A stretch of 64,000 nucleotides of DNA from Tritrichomonas musculus (lineage: Eukaryota; Parabasalia; Tritrichomonadida; Tritrichomonadidae), in NCBI GenBank assembly GCA_039105265.1, contig JAPFFF010000015.1:1054001-1118000 (forward strand). The letters run 5' to 3'. This document shows positions 57,451 through 64,000 of this stretch, piece by piece; the stretch's first letter is position 1, and each line of letters opens with the position of its first letter. The position numbers were made by a program, and so were the translations under genes. The notes under the pieces were generated by a model. The model searched no databases, was not told the DNA's origin, and worked only from the letters and a program-made list of their open reading frames with translations.

Positions 57451-59337
57451 ATGATAGCTTTATTCATTTCATTTTCTATCTCTTTATATCTCCCGGGTAA
57501 TTTACCTAATGATTTTAATCTTCATGATCGAATAAATTTATCAATAAATGCATTAAGAAGCTCAATTCGTCCGATTCCACTCGATTATTTTAAAAATGAT
57601 GTTTTTTGCACGGGATTAAAAGAAAGTGATCTAAGAACGAATATAGGTGAATTTTTGTCAGGCGATGCTCTGCATATCTCCCCTCTTTTTTTTCATGTAG
57701 GTGATGATGAAAAATGCACAGAATTATGTCGAAAACAATATAATAGCCTTCAAAAAAACTTCTTAATAAATATTATAGAAAATAAATACAGATCTGTATA
57801 TATACTTGATGATATTCCTGTTTCCTTTTTATATCACAGCTCAGAATCGATTATAAGAGAAAATTCATCACTTAATAATCAAGTTCGCTCTCCTGGTGTA
57901 GAAATTGGATATACTTCTGAAAATGGGCATTTTTTATATAATCATATTAATTTTTTAGTCAAATATACCAAAATAAAGGAAGATGATTTAGACTCACTGT
58001 CAAACGGAGATAATAGCAAAGACAAGCAAAAAGACAATAAATACAGAATTGTTGGCTTTGATATTACTTCAGCAGAAAGTTACAGTGAAGGATGTCAATT
58101 TTCTGAAAAGAAATCTATTGAAGATTCTGATTCATTAGTTTTTACTTACTCTGTTCACTTCGAAGAAACGAATGTTAGTTGGAACAAACGATGGAATGAA
58201 ATATTAACTATTGACTATAGTCCCAAATATCATTGGATATCATTATTCAACACTCTTTTAATTTTATTAATGATGACTTTCTTAATTATTTTTATTTTCT
58301 TCCGAATGATCAAAAAAGATTTTCTTACTAAAGGTATAAATGATAATTTTGACCTCCAAAGTCCGCTTGAGGAGACTGGATGGCAGCTAATTCATGGTGA
58401 TGTTTTTAGATCACCAAATCATTCTGACCAATTATGCAATATTGTAGGAAGTGGCTCTCAACTTTTAATTGGTTCATTAATTGTTCTGGTCATTGCAGCT
58501 CTTGGATTTTTAGCGCCACTAAATATGGGATCGATGATAACGACAATAGCTGTTGCTTTTATCATAGGAGCTCCTTTTGGTGGTTGTATTGCATCAAGAT
58601 TATTGAATACAATAAGCCAAGAGAACAATTGGAAGAAAAATATTGTTAAATCAGGAATTTTTTTTATTCTCCCATCATTAATTCTCTATTTTATTGTCAA
58701 TCAAGTTTTCAAAGCTAATGAATCATCTGCTGTTTTGACATGGAAATCATTTTTTGATTTGATTTTTTTAATTGGCGTGATTGATCTTTCATTATTCTTT
58801 CTTGGATCATTTATTGGAATTCATCTTGATCCTATTAAATTCCCAATAAGAGTGAATAATATTCCTCGAAAGATTCCAAAGCAGCCTTGGTTTTTATCAC
58901 CCTTTTTCACGTCAATTGTTGGTGGATTAACTGTCTTTTCAGTTTATTTTGTTGATGTATTTTTCATTTATCGTTCTTTATGGACGAATTTATCTTATTA
59001 TTATTTATTCGGTTTACTTTTTATCGTTTTTGTCTCAATGATTATTGTTTCAGCGGAAATATCAATCTGTTTTGTTTATCTTCATCTCTTATATGAAAAT
59101 TATAACTGGTGGTGGGCTGCTTTTAGAATTCCTGCTTCAACCGGTTTAGCTCTTTTCTTTTATAGTATTTTTTATATGGTTAATGTTTATAAGCCGCCTG
59201 ACATGTCATCAATCATTATTTATTTGATTTTTACAGCCATATTTGGTTTTGCATTGGCATTAACAAATGGATCAGCTGGATTGCTCTTCTCGCTTTTATT
59301 TGTGAAGAAAATTTATTCATTGCTCAAGATGGAATAA
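57451..59337 (+). CDS. TM9SF: TM9SF/nonaspanin family membrane protein
   Basis: 628 residues, the usual family length. Signal-like N-terminus (MIALFISFSISLYLPG), a lumenal domain of about 260 residues, then nine hydrophobic segments in the C-terminal half. Family blocks: GDVFRSPNHSDQLCNIVGSG, matching G-D-V-F-R-x-P at the start of the membrane bundle, GAPFGGCIASRLLN, and W-W-W-A-A-F in the seventh to eighth region. The C-terminus KKIYSLLKME fits the K-x-D/E retrieval motif that keeps nonaspanins in the Golgi. These proteins act in sorting of glycine-rich membrane proteins and in adhesion/phagocytosis. GGTCATATAAA before the start may be the initiator. Confidence 0.93.
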   Translation: MIALFISFSISLYLPGNLPNDFNLHDRINLSINALRSSIRPIPLDYFKNDVFCTGLKESDLRTNIGEFLSGDALHISPLFFHVGDDEKCTELCRKQYNSLQKNFLINIIENKYRSVYILDDIPVSFLYHSSESIIRENSSLNNQVRSPGVEIGYTSENGHFLYNHINFLVKYTKIKEDDLDSLSNGDNSKDKQKDNKYRIVGFDITSAESYSEGCQFSEKKSIEDSDSLVFTYSVHFEETNVSWNKRWNEILTIDYSPKYHWISLFNTLLILLMMTFLIIFIFFRMIKKDFLTKGINDNFDLQSPLEETGWQLIHGDVFRSPNHSDQLCNIVGSGSQLLIGSLIVLVIAALGFLAPLNMGSMITTIAVAFIIGAPFGGCIASRLLNTISQENNWKKNIVKSGIFFILPSLILYFIVNQVFKANESSAVLTWKSFFDLIFLIGVIDLSLFFLGSFIGIHLDPIKFPIRVNNIPRKIPKQPWFLSPFFTSIVGGLTVFSVYFVDVFFIYRSLWTNLSYYYLFGLLFIVFVSMIIVSAEISICFVYLHLLYENYNWWWAAFRIPASTGLALFFYSIFYMVNVYKPPDMSSIIIYLIFTAIFGFALALTNGSAGLLFSLLFVKKIYSLLKME

Positions 59338-59651
59338 TTTTTATTCTAATTTTTCTTATTTGTTTCATTTATGTATTTATTATTAAATTGTATCAATAGT
59401 TTATATTACTTTATAACTACGTTTTTATTTTATTATTATTATTTTACAATTAATAATTAATCAATATAAATAAAATCAAATATAAAAAATATTGATGAAT
59501 GAAAACTTGAATTCTAATAATACTCATCGAAATTTACTAGAATTAATATCTGAGGCCTTTGATTAATAAAATTTTGTGATTCATTATTTTACTATAACAA
59601 TAGGATAATAAAAACAAATACAAAAATATAAAAACAGAGAAAATAAGCATT
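59338..59651. other. Spacer between convergent genes
   Basis: About 310 bp of AT-rich sequence with no ORF; nothing recognised. Confidence 0.5.
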
Positions 59652-60809
59652 TCAATCTCCTGAGCTGAGCTTTTTGATTCGCTTCAAATCACGATCTTCA
59701 AGCATTAATCGTAAAGTGACAGTATCAATAATTTGGCATCTTTCATTAATCCAATCAAGCATTTCACGACATCTGCTGTTCTTTGGATCATCTCCAATTT
59801 CTCTAACAAGGTCAATAAATTCAGAAGTTGTTAAATTTGGGTGTCTTGCCATTCGTTCAACAAATTTTTCTTCTTTTTTAGTGATTTTGTTATCTGGAAA
59901 AGCGAAATTAATAAAATCTTCCCACCATTCAACTTTACACATTGTTCTGAGACGACTCCTTTGAGAAGATCGTTTTGCATTCATTTCAGCTTTATCAATT
60001 CCATACTCAGCTACATCATCAAAAAATTGATCAGCAACTCGTAATCGTCTTTCGTTAACATGATTAAGATGCTCGATCATTTCATTGTGATACTGTAGCT
60101 GGATATTTTCTGATTTTTGTTTAGCTTTCTTAAGTCTAGTTCGAGCTTGATCGGTTAAATTGATTTTTGATACAAGATCGACACGTTCTGGCTGCTTAGA
60201 TGCAACTGGATATACAAATTGAACTTTTCGAACTGGTGGAATACCTGTATATTTGGCTGGTATTTTATGCATAGCATCATTTATGCCATCAAATCTTCGA
60301 TTTGGTTCAACTGGTGTATATAATGGAGGGCATATTTTACCACTCTGTGATTTTTGCAATGAAGTAGAGCGACGAGCTGAATTATAAGTCATAAGCTGAG
60401 GTTCCTGAAGAGCTTTATATAGCGGAACTCCTCTTTTAACAAGACGCAATCTAGCTTCTGAGGCACGAAGCTCATTGTGGAATTCTTTGTTTGAATTAAG
60501 GCGATCGGTTCGAAAATGTTCACAATCTTGAAGCTTACCTACAACATGATTAACATTTTCGCCCAAAGAATCTTCATTAGTTTTTCCTGCGCCATGATGA
60601 TCCCAAATACGTACTCTTCGAACTGGTTTGTGTTTTGGATCTGAAAGTGGCTCAGCTGGAGCAAAACGAGATAAAGTCAATTCAAATAAATTACGTTCAA
60701 GGTCAACTAAATTATCTATCTTTTTAGGACTATCATTACGAGCAGTTTTTGATGTTTTAGGCATTCTAATGCTGTAATGAGGCTTATATTCGTCAGATTC
60801 ATCATCCAT
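59652..60809 (-). CDS. Basic protein of unknown function
   Basis: 385 residues, rich in Arg and Lys, without membrane segments. Middle region: proline-rich and flexible, then helical (KINLTDQARTRLKKAKQ). The C-terminal 100 residues (KVEWWEDFINFAFPDNKITK...LTTSEFIDLVREIGDD) look compact and helical, with a spacing reminiscent of a degenerate EF-hand pair, though no calcium loop is complete. Family not recognised. Basic, helix-rich proteins of this size occur among flagellar and cytoskeletal proteins, but there is no direct evidence for that here. Confidence 0.8.
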   Translation of the reverse strand: MDDESDEYKPHYSIRMPKTSKTARNDSPKKIDNLVDLERNLFELTLSRFAPAEPLSDPKHKPVRRVRIWDHHGAGKTNEDSLGENVNHVVGKLQDCEHFRTDRLNSNKEFHNELRASEARLRLVKRGVPLYKALQEPQLMTYNSARRSTSLQKSQSGKICPPLYTPVEPNRRFDGINDAMHKIPAKYTGIPPVRKVQFVYPVASKQPERVDLVSKINLTDQARTRLKKAKQKSENIQLQYHNEMIEHLNHVNERRLRVADQFFDDVAEYGIDKAEMNAKRSSQRSRLRTMCKVEWWEDFINFAFPDNKITKKEEKFVERMARHPNLTTSEFIDLVREIGDDPKNSRCREMLDWINERCQIIDTVTLRLMLEDRDLKRIKKLSSGD

Positions 60810-61142
60810 TTCTTTTTTGAATTATTTTATTGAAATTTTTAAAATGTTATTTAACGTATATCTATCGTATAACGAGAATACGAATATCTATCGAAATTAT
60901 TTTAATCTTTCTATAAATTATGTGTGATTAATAGCATTAAAAGTATCATTAATGTTTAAATATTATTGTTATTGTTGTTTTTCATTATCATAAGTTTCGA
61001 AATGGTAAGATATCATTAAAAACACTGAAATTTAGAGAAATAACTATAGCAAGATAAAAGAAAAAAGGATATATAAATCATTTTAGATTTCAAATTCATC
61101 GTTTCTTTAGACTAATATACAAAATAAAAAAAATAATATAAT
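60810..61142. other. AT-rich intergenic region
   Basis: A 330-bp stretch upstream of the basic-protein gene and downstream of the next coiled-coil gene. Nothing recognised. Confidence 0.5.
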
Positions 61143-62348
61143 TTAAACATTACATGAACAAGTAATCGGCTTAATATTTCTAATTAATCTTCTATTCGCA
61201 ACAGATATCGCATCAGCAGCATTTTCAACAGCATTAATTCCACGTTGAAGTTTTACAGCCGAATTTTTTATTCTAATCTGATGATTAATTCGTGCTTCTT
61301 GTAATTGTTTAGCTGTTTGATTAATAATTTGAATTTGAGTTTCAATCATTTTTTCAACTGAAAATTTACTAACATCAATGTTTTGATTAAAGAACAATAA
61401 AGATGATTGAATTCTTTTTCTTTCTTTAGCTTGAAGTGAATTTAACTTCATTTTCAATTCATTTTGTCTCATTTCAGAAGCATGCTTAATATCATCATTG
61501 GTTCTATTAATTTGGCTAGTTGTTGTATTTATGAAATCATTTAAATATCTTATTTTTTTCTTTTTCTGGCTAATTTCGTTCTTCGTTTTTTGAATTCTAT
61601 CTAAAACTTCTTGATTTAATTTATTCTGTTGAATTTCTTTCTTTTGAAGTTTTTCATATGAATATGAAATTAAATCAAAAAATTGAGGAGCATCAAAATC
61701 TTCAAAATTAGAAATATTGATTTTGGCAGCTCCTGCTAAAGAAGCCAATGCATTCCGTGTGTTTTCGTCAATGTTATGATATTTTTGATTTAATTTATTA
61801 AAAAAATCGCTATTGAAATTTTTAACATTCATTAATTCAGCTATTGGCTTATATTTCGCCAAATAAGATTGATTATTGATTTTTTCTTGAATTATCTTTT
61901 CATTTATTTGATTTAAAATTCCAACACGCTGCTTTAACTCTTCTTGCTTTTTGGAAACAATAGAATTCTGGCGTTTCAAAGCGTTTAGTGTATCATCGAT
62001 TTTGAAATCGCTCTGAGATTGTGCATTCGAAAAATCTTCTATTTGAATTCGAAGATCAGCTGCTTTTTTTTCATCTTCTTCTGCTGATTTAATAAGTAAT
62101 TGAATTTTTTCCACAAGCTCATCATCTGATTTTAATATGCCGCCGAACAACGTTGCTAATTTTCTGGTTCTTCCAATCATTGTGGATTCTGCAAAAGAGA
62201 AAGCTTGTTGAGCAATTTGAAGATCATGCTCTAAACCGTCTGCTTGAAGTTGCGATTTTTTTATCTCTTTTTTAATTTTTTCTTGCTCTGCAATTAAATT
62301 TGCTCTCTGTTGAATGAGAACTTCATTATATGAATCAGTAGAAGACAT
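61143..62348 (-). CDS. Coiled-coil protein, unknown function
   Basis: 401 residues, nearly all predicted coiled coil with two main blocks (about 15-170 and 225-330) separated by a less regular region (PIAELMNVKNFNSDFFNKL...). The end is basic, with a short Cys pair (ITCSCNV) at the C-terminus. No catalytic motif or membrane segment. The family is not recognised; the layout is consistent with a flagellar or basal-body structural protein but equally with a tether. The start ATG at 62348 is followed by SSTDSYNEVL. Confidence 0.8.
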   Translation of the reverse strand: MSSTDSYNEVLIQQRANLIAEQEKIKKEIKKSQLQADGLEHDLQIAQQAFSFAESTMIGRTRKLATLFGGILKSDDELVEKIQLLIKSAEEDEKKAADLRIQIEDFSNAQSQSDFKIDDTLNALKRQNSIVSKKQEELKQRVGILNQINEKIIQEKINNQSYLAKYKPIAELMNVKNFNSDFFNKLNQKYHNIDENTRNALASLAGAAKINISNFEDFDAPQFFDLISYSYEKLQKKEIQQNKLNQEVLDRIQKTKNEISQKKKKIRYLNDFINTTTSQINRTNDDIKHASEMRQNELKMKLNSLQAKERKRIQSSLLFFNQNIDVSKFSVEKMIETQIQIINQTAKQLQEARINHQIRIKNSAVKLQRGINAVENAADAISVANRRLIRNIKPITCSCNV

Positions 62349-62543
62349 TATTTTGACTATTAAGAAAAAATTTCTACAAACGTATATTTATAAAATTTTG
62401 AATAAGTTATTAACAATAACGTAATTATTTATTAAAATTTTTATTTTCATAATATATGATAAGAATTCGATAATGCATCAATATCTATTTTTTCTATTAC
62501 TGTCTTTGAATGGAGGGGGAAAATGCAACAAAAAAATATTTAT
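62349..62543. other. Short intergenic region with a repeated 16-mer
   Basis: Contains GAGGGGGAAAATGCAA at 62513-62528, which also occurs at 3598-3613. It lies a few bases beyond the stop codon of the VPS28-like gene. No other feature. Confidence 0.45.
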
Positions 62544-63467
62544 TCAATCATTCAACGAATCTGTTAATGAAATATCGGTATTTAATATTTTTTGCATGTC
62601 ATCTTGGCTGATAATGTCGGTATCTTTATATTTCCGAAGTATATCTCTGTATCCCTGTATTTGAGTTGATACATCATCGTTTTTTGTAAGATCAATAAAT
62701 TTTTTGATCTCATTCACAAAATCATTAAGGCTAATTACTATATCACTAACACTTGATCTCATGAGCACTGTATCAAAGAAGTTCCTTCTTTTAATCCCAC
62801 ATTCAAAAGCAAAAGCGCTTTTATCATCTTTAAAGATAGAAGGCAAGAAGATAATGATCTTATTTTTTAGAGATTCTTTATGAAGAATTAACTGATTTAT
62901 ATGTTTTTGCTTAGGTTTTTTTGTAGAATCATTATACTTTCCGAGGATTTTTTGAATTGAAAGAACGACATCTTGGATACCCTTATCTTTTGTGAGTTTT
63001 AATTTCATAATACTGCTATGAACCGACAGCCATGCAGAAATAGTTCCATTCATTGATAAAGTAGTTTTATCGTAAAATTTATCAGTATCTTTCAAAAATG
63101 TAGCTAATTCATCTTGAAATCTAACCATATCAGATCCAAGCATTTGGACAATGCATAGACGATTTTTTTCTCCCATTTCGGTTTCTTCTTCCCCATTTGA
63201 AAATAATGCAGGTTGAATGTAGTCGATTGGAAGATGGCATGAAACTGCAAATTCAATAATTCCATTTTCAGAAAGTCCAAGAGGTTTATTAGCAGTTTGA
63301 ATTTGATTAACAATAGTATGCAATAATTTCTTATGTTGATCTTCTGGAAGCAATCCTGAAAAATAAAGGCTTTGTAATTCATGAACAGTTACTAAATGTG
63401 AGTAAAGGTTTTCATATTTGTCACTATTTTTGTTGTTCAGAACTTTTGGATCAAACTTTTTTGTCAT
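62544..63467 (-). CDS. VPS28-like ESCRT-I protein
   Basis: 307 residues. The N-terminal 90 residues resemble VPS28: a short lead, then YENLYSHLVTVHELQSLYFS followed by LLPEDQHKKLLHTIVNQIQTA and a third helix FAVSCHLPIDYIQPAL. This parallels the YDNLAELYSIIVTLEHLEKA...Y...LL core and the C-x-x-x-C-P-x-A-x-x-R segment of VPS28. VPS28 joins TSG101 and VPS37 in ESCRT-I, which sorts ubiquitinated cargo into late endosomes. The remainder (about 110-307) is helical and longer than the usual C-terminal four-helix domain, so this may be a divergent or extended member. The alternative is an unrelated helical protein. Confidence 0.4.
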   Translation of the reverse strand: MTKKFDPKVLNNKNSDKYENLYSHLVTVHELQSLYFSGLLPEDQHKKLLHTIVNQIQTANKPLGLSENGIIEFAVSCHLPIDYIQPALFSNGEEETEMGEKNRLCIVQMLGSDMVRFQDELATFLKDTDKFYDKTTLSMNGTISAWLSVHSSIMKLKLTKDKGIQDVVLSIQKILGKYNDSTKKPKQKHINQLILHKESLKNKIIIFLPSIFKDDKSAFAFECGIKRRNFFDTVLMRSSVSDIVISLNDFVNEIKKFIDLTKNDDVSTQIQGYRDILRKYKDTDIISQDDMQKILNTDISLTDSLND

Positions 63468-63557
63468 TTATATGTATTTTAAAAAAAAATTCAAATGGTT
63501 TGTTTTTAAAGATTTTAAATATAATAAAACTTTTTATATGAGTTTGTTTTTATAAAA

Positions 63558-64000
63558 ATGAACGAATATTTGCTTGATGATATTCCTTTAATGCGTCAGC
63601 ACATGATAGCTCATGAAACAAATTTACTTTCAATGACCATGAATATGCAAGAAGATTTTAAAAGAACTCAAACCAAAAAATTTCAAAAAGATAAATTTAC
63701 ACATGAAAGTCTTGAAGAAGGGCAGACCAGAGTAATCAAGTATTATCGCCAAGTTCAATTTGTTTTATATTCACTGGTTTCTGTTGTTTCTATTGCTGTA
63801 CTAATTTTATCTATTTTGAGAGTCGAATATTCTTGGGACAGTCAAAAATTTATTTATAAAGACACCAAAACAACGAAAAAGTTTGCATATTCGTGTTTTG
63901 CCCTAAGCTTGTTTAGTGTTATTCTAATTTTATTTATTATGTTCTTTAATTTTCGAATATACACAATGAAAATTCTGTTTCCTCTCAGCATTTTTCAATA
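63558..64000 (+). CDS. Membrane protein, N-terminal part (cut by window end)
   Basis: Starts at ATG 63558 with MNEYLLDDIPLMRQHMIAHE and stays open to the last base (147 codons). A charged N-terminal stretch of about 70 residues precedes a hydrophobic helix (FVLYSLVSVVSIAVLILSIL), then a short polar loop and a second helix (CFALSLFSVILILFIMFF). No signal peptide. The family cannot be recognised from the part seen. It is divergent from the VPS28-like gene with about 90 bp between start codons. Confidence 0.7.
   Translation, partial: MNEYLLDDIPLMRQHMIAHETNLLSMTMNMQEDFKRTQTKKFQKDKFTHESLEEGQTRVIKYYRQVQFVLYSLVSVVSIAVLILSILRVEYSWDSQKFIYKDTKTTKKFAYSCFALSLFSVILILFIMFFNFRIYTMKILFPLSIFQ

Overview
The window looks like nuclear DNA of a parabasalid flagellate, most likely Tritrichomonas foetus or a close relative. 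It is very AT-rich, with long single-exon protein genes on both strands separated by short AT-rich spacers. It also has eukaryotic trafficking, splicing and axonemal genes, very short introns with CTAA-type acceptors, stop codons often followed by A to give a UAAA polyadenylation-like signal, and initiator-like motifs just upstream of start codons. The species is inferred, not proven.

Left part (1-9112) is mostly mobile or decayed DNA. Positions 1-2925 are a GC-richer, compact piece of a large element, probably Maverick/Polinton-like. It has three complete ORFs, a shared 14-bp start-site motif, a (TAG)18 microsatellite and a repeat-bearing margin. Positions 2926-6400 are decayed sequence with a scrap that resembles a pogo-like transposase. 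Positions 6401-8590 hold the remains of one long foreign-looking ORF.

Middle part (9143-41681) is a normal gene-dense stretch. In order it holds a giant PH-BEACH-WD40 protein, an RNase kappa-like membrane protein, radial spoke head protein RSP4/6, an ankyrin/Cys-rich protein, a CLN3/battenin transporter-like protein, an inactive thioredoxin-fold membrane protein, a protein kinase, a tRNA gene with about 22 extra nucleotides, a probable AP-5 beta adaptin, a TBC RabGAP-like protein, an RRM/RS-tail RNA-binding protein with a 25-nt intron, splicing factor SF3B3, a second ankyrin protein with a 34-nt intron, and a PARP6/8-type ADP-ribosyltransferase.

Repeat block (41981-50998): a 27-copy, 121-122 bp satellite in which each unit carries two hairpins that are inverted copies of each other. 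It is followed by a 2.7-copy diverged 123-bp relative, and then by a complete-looking 5-kb pogo/Tc1-type DNA transposon. The transposon has C-rich terminal inverted repeats, two oppositely oriented arrays of a 132-bp unit, a G-rich 23-24 bp array, a 51-nt poly(T) tract and one transposase gene.

Right part (51343-64000) returns to host genes: coiled-coil proteins, the polynucleotide kinase NOL9/GRC3, a TM9SF nonaspanin, a VPS28-like ESCRT-I protein, several unrecognised proteins and a membrane protein cut by the window end. Several genes (BEACH, CLN3, AP-5, TBC, TM9SF, VPS28-like, RNase kappa) share an endomembrane/lysosome theme. There is no sign of co-transcription, so this is best read as chance neighbourhood.
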